Shown here piece after piece: positions 1-5,221 of a DNA stretch of 5,221 nucleotides (position 1 is its first letter; the number at the start of each line of letters is the position of its first letter). The stretch is from an uncultured Hungatella sp. (GTDB lineage Bacteria; Bacillota; Clostridia; Lachnospirales; Lachnospiraceae): positions 1 to 5,221 of the forward strand of contig CAUEKH010000220.1 in NCBI GenBank assembly GCA_959018155.1, written 5' to 3'. The position numbers were made by a program, and so were the translations under genes. The notes under the pieces are model-generated. The model did not search any database and was not told the DNA's origin. It saw nothing but the letters and a program-made list of their open reading frames with translations.

Positions 1-98
1 TTCTCTGTTTATTCATAACGTGCATTTTTATTCCTGACATGTACTTTTTATAAAACGCCTGCCTGCACGCTTCTCCTGCAGCTTACCCGCCTGAAACG

Positions 99-140
99 AA
101 AAAAACGGCCGCAAGTCCTGCACAGACTTGCGACCGCCGT
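99..140 (-). terminator. Rho-independent terminator after the Met-rich small ORF
   Basis: Read on the minus strand, a GC-rich stem is followed directly by a T run. The arm at 136-140 pairs with 105-109 (5 bp) and the arm at 125-132 (CGCAAGTC) pairs with 110-117 (8 bp). A 3-base bulge lies at 133-135 and a 7-base loop at 118-124. The complement of the A tract at 99-105 gives seven T residues, the first of which closes the stem. No T run follows the stem on the plus strand, so the terminator works in the minus direction. It lies 56 bases past the stop codon of the small ORF at 197-298. It is also the first convincing terminator downstream of pepV, so it may end read-through transcripts of the prfC-yqeY-pepV operon as well. 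Confidence 0.9.
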
Positions 141-196
141 GATTCACTTTCCCCACTGCACATGCAATTCCAATCACAATCCATACAAATGAAAAT

Positions 197-298
197 CTAT
201 ATCCGATTTTTTACGCACAGACACATACGGCACATCATCATATCGTTCATGCCGTTCATCATGTACATATTCATCTGCATGGCTTTTACCTGTTTCAT
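197..298 (-). CDS. Unrecognised 33-residue methionine-rich, CxxCxC microprotein
   Basis: This 33-codon ORF (ATG at 298-296, TAG at 199-197) begins MKQVKAMQMNMYMMNG. It has 11 methionines (1, 7, 9, 11, 13, 14, 17, 20, 21, 22, 25) and three cysteines at 23, 26 and 28 (CRMCLC). The net charge is about +4, with no signal peptide or clear membrane segment. Three things support a real gene. There is a GGAAGGAG ribosome binding site (315-308) nine bases before the ATG. There is a consensus-like promoter at 389-361 and an intrinsic terminator at 140-99. I do not recognise a family. MxM and MxxM spacing plus a CxxCxC cluster is the kind of ligand set that binds Cu(I) or Ag(I), but that is inference. 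It could instead be a leader peptide, a secreted-peptide precursor or the coding part of a dual-function RNA. The overlapping plus-strand frame has no ribosome binding site. Confidence 0.6.
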   Translation of the reverse strand: MKQVKAMQMNMYMMNGMNDMMMCRMCLCVKNRI

Positions 299-307
299 GG
301 CAGCTTG

Positions 308-315
308 CTCCTTCC
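308..315 (-). promoter_or_regulatory. Strong ribosome binding site of the Met-rich microprotein
   Basis: The minus-strand sequence GGAAGGAG ends nine bases before the ATG at 298. It contains AAGGAG, a near-complete anti-16S match at a workable spacing. It fixes the start and strand of an ORF too short for ordinary gene calling. Confidence 0.75.
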
Positions 316-316
316 A

Positions 317-331
317 TCCATATCCTATGGA
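317..331 (-). promoter_or_regulatory. Small leader hairpin just upstream of the ribosome binding site
   Basis: On the minus strand, TCCATA, the loop GGA and TATGGA form a perfect 6-bp stem with a 3-base loop. It ends one base before the GGAAGGAG element. A second, mutually exclusive pairing is possible, because TCCTA slightly upstream (near 338-342) can pair with TAGGA inside the hairpin. It could influence translation initiation or be a second inverted-repeat protein site. A stem this short also arises by chance, so the call is tentative. Confidence 0.3.
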
Positions 332-351
332 CCAACTAGGAATTTATACTT

Positions 352-374
352 ATGAGGCGTATTTTACGCCTCAT
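352..374 (-). promoter_or_regulatory. Palindromic operator over the -10 box of the microprotein promoter
   Basis: This is a perfect inverted repeat with 10-bp arms, ATGAGGCGTA and TACGCCTCAT, and a 3-base centre. It covers the -10 hexamer (366-361) and reaches the expected transcription start. Neither strand has a T run after it, so it is not a typical intrinsic terminator. Its position is typical of a repressor site that blocks open-complex formation. It does not match the operator consensus I know for CopY (TACAnnTGTA), and the regulator is unknown. It could alternatively act as a 3'-end hairpin on transcripts reading out of pepV. Confidence 0.6.
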
Positions 375-389
375 CAAGGTGTTTGTCAA
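361..389 (-). promoter_or_regulatory. Sigma-A-type promoter of the Met-rich microprotein gene
   Basis: Read on the minus strand, a perfect -35 box TTGACA (389-384) is followed by exactly 17 bases and a -10 box TAAAAT (366-361), which matches TATAAT at five of six positions. The sequence just upstream of the -35 is A-rich. The expected start is near 354, giving a leader of about 55 bases before the ATG at 298 and a transcript of about 255 bases to the terminator. The promoter lies just after the pepV stop codon, so the small gene is probably expressed independently of the operon before it. Confidence 0.75.
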
Positions 390-445
390 GAACTTTTTCG
401 TTAAACCCTGAAACCCGGTGAATCGTGAAGTCCGGTAAATCAGAA

Positions 446-1849
446 TCAGGAACAGAGATCCACGATAACCTGCGCAAATATCTTCGCGCTGACCACCAGT
501 TCATCAATGACCGCAAATTCATCGGCCCCGTGCATCCGGTTATCCGTCTCCGGCATGGAAGCGCCGAACGCAACGCCATTCTTCAGTTCATGGACGTACG
601 TTCCTCCGCCCATGGAACAGCACTCGCCCTTGCGGCCTGTATAATCCTCATAGGCGCGAAGCAGCGTCTTGACGAATTCAGAGTCCCCGTCCACGTGGTG
701 AGGCGGCTTCATGGAATCATTGTGTAAGGTAAAGCCTTTTTCTTCCATCTTCTTTCTGACCACTTCCAGCACATTTTCCTCTGTGGAACAGAGCGGGCAG
801 CGGCTGTCAAAGGTAGCGTCAATCTCGGAATCTGTAATCTTTAAAAGACTGAAGGCAAGGGTCAGCCCTCCGGAAATCTCATCGCTCATGGCGATCCCTA
901 AGGCCTCTCCCGTGATATCCCCGTGAGGAATCAGTTCCAGCAACCGGCCGGCCATGGTGATCTGCTCGCACGGTGCAAATGGAAGCTTCTTTAAGAATAC
1001 GAGAAGTCCTGTCAGGGCATTGTTGCCATCCTCCGGCGTGGAAGCGTGAGCGCCGTGTCCGACGGCCGTGATCTCCGCATCATCCGCGTCTACCTCGATC
1101 TCGAACTCAATTCCTGTCTCCGCTTTCGTCTCTTCTGCCGCTTTCTCCAACACCTCGTACTCAAAGCCCTTCAATACCGCGTGGGCCTTCCCGGGTACAA
1201 CATTCACTTTAATTCCCGCATCAAAGGAAACCAGTTTCGGCAACGCTTCTGACGGAGTAAAGGAAGCCGTAAAATGACCGTTTAACCCGCCCTTTTCCGT
1301 ATTCACAACCGGAAATGCGCCATCCGGTGAAAATGTCATCGGCGCTTCTTTTTCCACCGCGTAGTAATGAGCGATATCAGAACTTCCGCACTCCTCATCC
1401 GTACCGAGAATCAGGCGGACATTCTTCTTGAGCGGAAGGTTCAGTTCCTTCACCGCCCTCATAGCGTAGAGAGCCGCTACGGCCGGTCCCTTGTCATCCG
1501 CGGTTCCGCGTCCGTAGAGCCTGTCTCCTTTTACCACCGGCTCGAAGGGTTCCGTCACTTCCCAGCCCTCTCCGGCCGGCACGACATCCAGGTGAGCCAG
1601 AATGTCCAGCTGGTGCTCAAATCCATTTAAATCCACGGTGCCTACATAGTTATCGTAATTGTTGATGGAAAAACCGTACGCCTCCGCCTTGGAGAGAGCC
1701 TCCGCTAAAGCCGTGAACGCGCCCTTTCCGTATGGCATCCCTTCTTTATAAGGCATTTTTTCGCTGTTAATCCGGCACAGATCGCAGATATCTTCAATCA
1801 TTTCCTGCTTATGGGCCTCAATATATTCTTCAATTTCTTTCCTGTACAT
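446..1849 (-). CDS. pepV: PepV-type M20 metallo-dipeptidase
   Basis: This 467-residue cytoplasmic dipeptidase of peptidase family M20 should hydrolyse dipeptides, and some beta-Ala dipeptides, with two zinc ions. It is full length for PepV. Visible M20 landmarks are AHLDVVP with metal ligand His86 and Asp88, GRGTADDKGP with bridging Asp118, TDEECGSSD with general base Glu152 and ligand Glu153, FSPDGAFP with Asp176, and RMHGADE with His440. The spacing agrees closely with the known PepV active site. His268 in GHGAHAS fits the substrate-binding histidine of the lid domain, which interrupts the catalytic domain at roughly 190-390. The ATG at 1849 has an AAAGGA ribosome binding site seven bases upstream. 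It is probably the last gene of the prfC-yqeY-pepV operon and would recycle peptides from protein turnover. Other M20 dipeptidases remain possible as the exact substrate class. Confidence 0.93.
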   Translation of the reverse strand: MYRKEIEEYIEAHKQEMIEDICDLCRINSEKMPYKEGMPYGKGAFTALAEALSKAEAYGFSINNYDNYVGTVDLNGFEHQLDILAHLDVVPAGEGWEVTEPFEPVVKGDRLYGRGTADDKGPAVAALYAMRAVKELNLPLKKNVRLILGTDEECGSSDIAHYYAVEKEAPMTFSPDGAFPVVNTEKGGLNGHFTASFTPSEALPKLVSFDAGIKVNVVPGKAHAVLKGFEYEVLEKAAEETKAETGIEFEIEVDADDAEITAVGHGAHASTPEDGNNALTGLLVFLKKLPFAPCEQITMAGRLLELIPHGDITGEALGIAMSDEISGGLTLAFSLLKITDSEIDATFDSRCPLCSTEENVLEVVRKKMEEKGFTLHNDSMKPPHHVDGDSEFVKTLLRAYEDYTGRKGECCSMGGGTYVHELKNGVAFGASMPETDNRMHGADEFAVIDELVVSAKIFAQVIVDLCS

Positions 1850-1873
1850 GTCTCTGTCCTTTCCACTTAACGG

Positions 1874-1917
1874 GCTTTTATTCTGACGCTTCTATACTGG
1901 CGCTTTTATTCTGACGC
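1874..1917. repeat. Two-copy 16-base direct repeat between yqeY and pepV
   Basis: The plus-strand sequence GCTTTTATTCTGACGC occurs identically at 1874-1889 and 1902-1917, a period of 28 bases. The 12-base spacer (TTCTATACTGGC) runs into the second copy and partly resembles the repeat, since TTCTATACTGGCGC parallels TTATTCTGACGC. The array lies in the 80-base yqeY-pepV spacer, 24 bases upstream of the pepV start. It could be a tandem protein-binding site or the product of a local duplication. I found no convincing promoter pair in it. Confidence 0.8.
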
Positions 1918-1929
1918 ATCTGAATGCGC
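1914..1929 (-). other. Short hairpin directly after the yqeY stop codon
   Basis: On the minus strand GCGCAT, the loop TCAG and ATGCGT form a 6-bp stem with one terminal G-T wobble. It starts immediately after the yqeY TAA. No T run follows, so it is not an intrinsic terminator. It could be an RNA-processing or stability element, or a chance structure. Confidence 0.3.
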
Positions 1930-2382
1930 TTATTTCATCATGGCGGCCAGCGTTTCATTGACTACTTTTCCGTCGGCTTTTCCCTTTACCTTCGGCATCA
2001 GGACTTTCATGATCTTTCCCTTGTCCGCAGGCGCGGGCTTCTCGATCCCCAGTTCAGCGAGAACAGACGCAATCACTTCCTTAATCTGTTCCACACTCAT
2101 GTCCTCCGGTGCAAATTCCCTGTAGACTGCCAGCCGGAAAGCTGCCTCGGAGCGGATATCCTCGCGTTCTGCAGGCGCGGTATCGAAAGTCTCCTGAGTC
2201 TGTCTGATCTCCTTCTTCACCACGGCATCGGCTTCCTCCTCCGTGATTGGCGTATGATCCTTTTTATCAATTTCGAAATTCTTAAGTGCAGAGAGAAGCA
2301 TGGATAACGCGTCTTTTCTCTGCTTATCTTTTGCCTTCATGGCCTCTACCATAGCTGCCCTTACCACATCAATCCTGCTCAT
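1930..2382 (-). CDS. yqeY: GatB/YqeY domain protein
   Basis: This is a complete 150-residue protein of the YqeY family, which is homologous to the C-terminal tail domain of the GatB subunit of tRNA-dependent amidotransferase. The family pattern is clear. There is an N-terminal helical part with AMKAKDKQRKDALSMLLSAL (about 14-33), then an acidic TEEEADAVVKKEIRQ helix. The C-terminal half ends in a basic K-rich stretch, MKVLMPKVKGKADGKVVNE. The family is thought to contact tRNA, but the role of the stand-alone protein is not established. The ATG at 2382 has AAGGAG nine bases upstream, and this site begins just after the prfC stop codon. The 17-base gap to prfC makes co-transcription and possibly translational coupling likely. 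No active-site residues are expected. Confidence 0.92.
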   Translation of the reverse strand: MSRIDVVRAAMVEAMKAKDKQRKDALSMLLSALKNFEIDKKDHTPITEEEADAVVKKEIRQTQETFDTAPAEREDIRSEAAFRLAVYREFAPEDMSVEQIKEVIASVLAELGIEKPAPADKGKIMKVLMPKVKGKADGKVVNETLAAMMK

Positions 2383-2399
2383 ATATCATTTCTCCTTCA

Positions 2400-3992
2400 C
2401 TAATTTCTTCCAAATTCACTGAGTTTCAGTCCCGGATTCCGGTCTAATACCATGCCCACACTCCAGCTGTTGACAAATAAGAGAAGCGGATTGTCCTTCA
2501 AATCCTTAATCCGTTTCATATCGGATGTGCCCTGGATCTTCGCCACATCGACCTCATCCTTATTCTCCACCCAGCGGATATATTCATATGGAAGCTTCTC
2601 CAGCTTCACTTCTACGTTGTACTCATTTTCCAGGCGGTACGTCAGCACTTCAAACTGCAGTTCCCCGACAACGCCGACGATAATCTCCTCCATACCGGTG
2701 TTGAATTCCTGGAAGATCTGGATAGCGCCTTCCTGGGCGATCTGGTTGACGCCCTTGATAAACTGCTTCCGCTTCATGGTATCCATCTGCCGCACTCTGG
2801 CGAAATGTTCCGGCGCGAAGGTCGGAATGCCTTCAAATTCGAATTTTTCATTGGACAGGCAGAGCGTGTCGCCGATGGAGAAAATTCCCGGGTCAAAGAC
2901 ACCAATAATATCGCCGGCATACGCTTCTTCCACAATCTTCCGATCCTGAGCCATCATCTGCTGCGGCTGAGCAAGGCGAAGCTTCTTTCCGCCCTGGATA
3001 TGATTTACCTCCATACCGGCTGTAAACTTGCCAGACACAATCCTCATAAATGCAATTCTGTCACGGTGCGCCTTATTCATATTTGCCTGAATCTTAAATA
3101 CGAAGGCGGAGAAATCCTCCTCAAACGGGTCAATAATCCCCGTCGTCGTCAGTCTCGGAAGCGGTGAGGTCGTCATATCCAGGAAATGCTGCAAAAATGT
3201 CTCCACACCAAAGTTGGTCAGTGCGGATCCGAAAAATACCGGCGATAAATCGCCCCTTCCGACTCTCTCCATATCGAGTTCATCGCTTGCCCCGTCTAAC
3301 AGTTCGATGTCTTCCATCAGCTGATGGTGGTAATCTTCACCGATGAGCCAGTCCACTTGCGGATCGCCAAGCAGAACCTCTGTAGCCGCCACTTCCTTCT
3401 GGCCGTTCATGGCCGCCTGGAATGTGGTGATTGTCTTTTTATTTCTGTCGTAGACGCCCTTGAACTCACGTCCACATCCGATGGGCCAGTTGACCGGACA
3501 CGTTCTGATTCCCAGCACAGTCTCGATCTCATCCATCAGTTCGAAGGGATCTCTCGCCTCCCGGTCCATCTTATTAACAAATGTAAAAATCGGGATGTGG
3601 CGCATCACACAAACCTTAAAAAGCTTGATCGTCTGCGCCTCCACGCCCTTGGATCCGTCGATTACCATGACCGCGGAATCGGCAGCCATCAGCGTCCGGT
3701 ACGTATCCTCCGAGAAATCCTGGTGTCCCGGCGTGTCCAAGATATTGATACAGTATCCGTCATAATTAAACTGCAGCACCGAGGAGGTGACGGAAATACC
3801 TCTCTCCTTCTCTATCTCCATCCAGTCTGAAACCGCATGTTTGGCGGTCTTTCTGCCCTTTACGGAACCGGCTAAGTTGATAGCGCCTCCGTAAAGCAGG
3901 AACTTCTCCGTCAGGGTCGTCTTACCTGCATCCGGGTGGGAAATGATGGCAAATGTTCTTCTCTTTTTAATTTCTTCTGCTATATTCGACAA
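2400..3992 (-). CDS. prfC: Peptide chain release factor 3 (RF3), TTG start
   Basis: RF3 is the translational GTPase that removes RF1 or RF2 from the ribosome after peptide release. From the TTG at 3992 the protein has 530 residues, the usual family length. GTPase motifs are SHPDAGKT (18-25, G1), RGISVTS (64-70, G2), DTPGH (86-90, G3), NKMD (140-143, G4) and GSAL (255-258, G5). Domain II follows at about 290-385, then the RF3-specific C-terminal domain. An ATG at 4025 in the same frame would add 11 residues, but it has no ribosome binding site and lies upstream of, or at, the predicted transcription start. The TTG has GGAGG seven bases upstream and yields the expected N-terminus MSNIAEEIKKRRTFAIISHP. 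The gene ends with TAG followed in frame by TGA. It heads the likely prfC-yqeY-pepV operon. Confidence 0.95.
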   Translation of the reverse strand: MSNIAEEIKKRRTFAIISHPDAGKTTLTEKFLLYGGAINLAGSVKGRKTAKHAVSDWMEIEKERGISVTSSVLQFNYDGYCINILDTPGHQDFSEDTYRTLMAADSAVMVIDGSKGVEAQTIKLFKVCVMRHIPIFTFVNKMDREARDPFELMDEIETVLGIRTCPVNWPIGCGREFKGVYDRNKKTITTFQAAMNGQKEVAATEVLLGDPQVDWLIGEDYHHQLMEDIELLDGASDELDMERVGRGDLSPVFFGSALTNFGVETFLQHFLDMTTSPLPRLTTTGIIDPFEEDFSAFVFKIQANMNKAHRDRIAFMRIVSGKFTAGMEVNHIQGGKKLRLAQPQQMMAQDRKIVEEAYAGDIIGVFDPGIFSIGDTLCLSNEKFEFEGIPTFAPEHFARVRQMDTMKRKQFIKGVNQIAQEGAIQIFQEFNTGMEEIIVGVVGELQFEVLTYRLENEYNVEVKLEKLPYEYIRWVENKDEVDVAKIQGTSDMKRIKDLKDNPLLLFVNSWSVGMVLDRNPGLKLSEFGRN

Positions 3993-3999
3993 AATTATT

Positions 4000-4004
4000 C
4001 CTCC
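4000..4004 (-). promoter_or_regulatory. Ribosome binding site that fixes the prfC TTG start
   Basis: On the minus strand GGAGG (within CTGGAGGAA) lies seven bases upstream of the TTG at 3992-3990. It lies inside the reading frame of the longer ATG-started version, so it would have no purpose if that version were correct. It is the main evidence for the shorter protein. Confidence 0.85.
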
Positions 4005-4027
4005 AGTTTCACGTGTCAATCTCATTT

Positions 4028-4056
4028 ATTGTATTATTAATCCATATCAAAGTCAA
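4028..4056 (-). promoter_or_regulatory. Sigma-A-type promoter of prfC
   Basis: On the minus strand, TTGACT (4056-4051, five of six to consensus) is followed by a 17-base AT-rich spacer and TACAAT (4033-4028, five of six). The expected transcription start is near 4021. This gives a short leader of about 28 bases with the GGAGG site inside it and leads straight into the TTG start. It should drive the prfC-yqeY-pepV operon independently of the coaBC-hydrolase pair upstream. Confidence 0.8.
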
Positions 4057-4163
4057 GATTCACATGATGATTTACGTGGGGATTCGTTGATTCATTTGGT
4101 ATTTTCAGCCTCTCTTCCCTTTTGAGCCATGGATGGCGGCGCGCCGGTACGCTCCATTTCCCG

Positions 4164-4976
4164 TTAAAAATTCTCAAGCCACGTTTTAACCAGCTCAATC
4201 CAGCTCTGGCACTGGGGCTCAATCTGCCCCGGTCTCCCCGCCGTCTCGGCACACGCAAGAGAAAGCCCGTGGCCGCCGACCGGATAGATATGCAGTTCAA
4301 AATTCACCCCGCATTTTCTCATGGCCGTAGCGAGAAGGAGAGAATTCTCCACCGGGACCGACTCATCTTCAAACGTATGCCAGATAAATGCTTTCGGCAT
4401 TTTTTCCGTCACACATTTTTCCAGGGATACGGCATCCCGCTCTTCTTTACCGGCATTCTCGCCAAGAAGCTGATTGAAGGAACCTTCATGGGCAAATTCG
4501 CCTCCGGTGATAACCGGGTAGCAGAGAATCAGGCCATCCGGGCGGATCTGCTCCGGTTTCAGTCCGATGGATCCATATACAAATTCTTTGTCCCAGAATA
4601 CGCCCAGGCTGCACGCGAGATGACCGGCAGCGGAAAAACCGCAGACAATGATTTTATCAGGATCCACAAACCACTCCCCGGCATTTTCCCGGATCCATGC
4701 AACCGCAGTCGCAAGTTCCCTCACCGAAGTCGGAAAACGGTTGGGCGCCACACTGTAGTCAAGAATAAATGCGTGGTAGCCCATCGCCAGAAACTTGAGC
4801 GCAATCGGCTCGCTCTCCCTGTCCGAACGCGTGTGGTAGCCGCCTCCTGCACAGACGATCACAGCCGGACGCTTCCGCTCCGGTTCCACGCTGATCCGGC
4901 CGATTAAATATCCGGTTAATAAAGCCGGGCCTGTTACCTGGCCCTCTACGATGATTTCTTTTGTTTCTACCTTCAT
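4164..4976 (-). CDS. Alpha/beta hydrolase, acetylesterase/BD-FAE-like
   Basis: This complete 270-residue serine hydrolase lacks a signal peptide, so it is probably cytoplasmic. An oxyanion-hole loop of the HGGG type is present as CAGGGYHTRSD (42-52), though the usual His is replaced by Cys42-Ala43 before GGG. The nucleophile elbow is GFSAAGHLA, with Ser115. The acid is probably Asp204 in HTFEDESVPVENS, and the base is His236 in YPVGGHGLSLA. The order and spacing match the esterase group related to acetyl esterases and bacterial feruloyl/acetyl-xylan esterases (COG0657-like). Substrates could be acetylated sugars or small carboxyl esters, and the sequence does not decide. The ATG at 4976 has an AAGGGG-like ribosome binding site about ten bases upstream. 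It starts 25 bases after coaBC, suggesting co-transcription. No intrinsic terminator is visible after its TAA. Confidence 0.88.
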   Translation of the reverse strand: MKVETKEIIVEGQVTGPALLTGYLIGRISVEPERKRPAVIVCAGGGYHTRSDRESEPIALKFLAMGYHAFILDYSVAPNRFPTSVRELATAVAWIRENAGEWFVDPDKIIVCGFSAAGHLACSLGVFWDKEFVYGSIGLKPEQIRPDGLILCYPVITGGEFAHEGSFNQLLGENAGKEERDAVSLEKCVTEKMPKAFIWHTFEDESVPVENSLLLATAMRKCGVNFELHIYPVGGHGLSLACAETAGRPGQIEPQCQSWIELVKTWLENF

Positions 4977-5001
4977 TACAATCTTACCCCTTTTCTTTTA
5001 T

Positions 5002-5221
5002 TTAATTAAGAGCAAATATTTCAGTCAGCAGTCTGTCGGCCACTTCTTCCTTTGTCATCTGCCCCAGTTCCTGCTCCTTTTCTGCGGTAATAATGGTGAC
5101 GACATTCGTATCTGTCCCGAATCCCGCGCCCTCCACCTTCAGATTATTGGCCACAATCATGTCAATGTGTTTCTTCTCCAGCTTGGCCCTGGAATTTTCC
5201 AGCATATTCTCGGTTTCCATG
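5002..5221 (-). CDS. coaBC: CoaBC (Dfp) C-terminal end, cut by the window edge
   Basis: These last 72 complete codons match the C-terminus of the phosphopantothenate-cysteine ligase (CoaB) domain. That domain makes phosphopantothenoylcysteine for coenzyme A synthesis. In the usual fused protein the N-terminal CoaC domain then decarboxylates it. The pattern METEN, then RAKLEKKHIDMIVANNL, then GFGTDTNVVTII is characteristic, with the lysine-rich and VAN segments involved in nucleotide and substrate binding. The ATG at 5220 is not the true start. METEN is normally preceded by GFA or similar inside the domain, and base 5221 fits the last base of that upstream codon. About 330 residues should lie outside the window, so I cannot tell whether the CoaC half is fused here. 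The gene ends 25 bases before the hydrolase. Confidence 0.9.
   Translation of the reverse strand, partial: METENMLENSRAKLEKKHIDMIVANNLKVEGAGFGTDTNVVTIITAEKEQELGQMTKEEVADRLLTEIFALN

Noticed and set aside
1..40. Possible start of another minus-strand gene (ATG at 40 or at 24, the latter after AGGA) running off the window
   Set aside because: Only 8-13 codons are visible. The ribosome binding site is weak, and the TATAAA near 47-52 has no matching -35 box. Not enough sequence to call it.
352..374. Palindrome as the pepV operon terminator
   Set aside because: The sequence after the stem is AAGTATAAATTCC on the minus strand, without a T run, and the element coincides exactly with a -10 box. An operator explains it better.
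162..404. 80-codon plus-strand ORF with a hydrophobic, lipoprotein-like stretch (FMAAC)
   Set aside because: It is antisense to the Met-rich microprotein, whose repeated ATG reads as CAT/ATx codons here and creates the hydrophobic look. No ribosome binding site precedes its ATG codons and no plus-strand promoter was found. The minus strand has promoter, ribosome binding site and terminator.
364..579. 71-codon minus-strand ORF overlapping the pepV 3' end
   Set aside because: It is a second frame of the conserved pepV C-terminus with an Arg-rich shadow composition and no ribosome binding site.
3324..3830. 168-codon plus-strand ORF inside prfC
   Set aside because: It is antisense to the conserved GTPase domain of RF3 and has no ribosome binding site or recognisable motif.
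4057..4163. Possible terminator after the hydrolase (CGGCGCGCCG palindrome near 4139-4146)
   Set aside because: The palindrome has no loop and no T run follows on the minus strand, so it is not a credible intrinsic terminator.
4037..4300. 87-codon minus-strand ORF overlapping the hydrolase 3' end and the prfC promoter
   Set aside because: It is a different frame of the hydrolase C-terminus running through the promoter region. It has no ribosome binding site and a low-information, Arg-rich sequence.
4122..4907. 261-codon plus-strand ORF
   Set aside because: It lies almost wholly opposite the alpha/beta hydrolase, begins at TTG without a ribosome binding site and shows no recognisable domain, only an Arg/Pro/His-rich shadow composition.

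Overview
All genes recognised in this window lie on the minus strand, so transcription runs from high to low coordinates. The protein families (CoaBC, a small alpha/beta hydrolase, release factor 3, YqeY and a PepV-type dipeptidase), the strong GGAGG-type ribosome binding sites, the moderate base composition and the very short gene gaps suggest a Firmicute. A Clostridia/Lachnospiraceae-like organism is my best guess. This is inference from gene content, because there is no rRNA or other decisive marker.

Reading with transcription: 5221-5002 is the C-terminal end of coaBC (coenzyme A synthesis), cut by the window edge. After 25 bases comes a 270-residue alpha/beta hydrolase (4976-4164). A gap of about 170 bases follows, holding a near-consensus sigma-A promoter (4056-4028). 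This promoter drives prfC (3992-2400), which should start at a TTG codon rather than the upstream ATG. yqeY follows 17 bases later and pepV 80 bases after that. The yqeY-pepV spacer carries a 16-base direct repeat. prfC-yqeY-pepV is therefore probably one operon of translation and peptide-turnover housekeeping functions.

The most interesting part is the roughly 350 bases after pepV, which could pass as empty. It appears to hold a complete small transcription unit. There is a TTGACA-17-TAAAAT promoter (389-361), a 10-bp-arm palindrome over its -10 box (352-374), a 5' leader with a small hairpin, a strong GGAAGGAG ribosome binding site and a 33-codon ORF (298-197). The ORF encodes a peptide with 11 methionines and three cysteines in a CxxCxC cluster, and an intrinsic terminator (140-99) follows. 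I do not recognise this peptide. Its composition would suit soft-metal (Cu(I)/Ag(I)) binding, but a leader-peptide or dual-function RNA role is also possible.

Bases 1-98, beyond that terminator, hold nothing I can firmly support.
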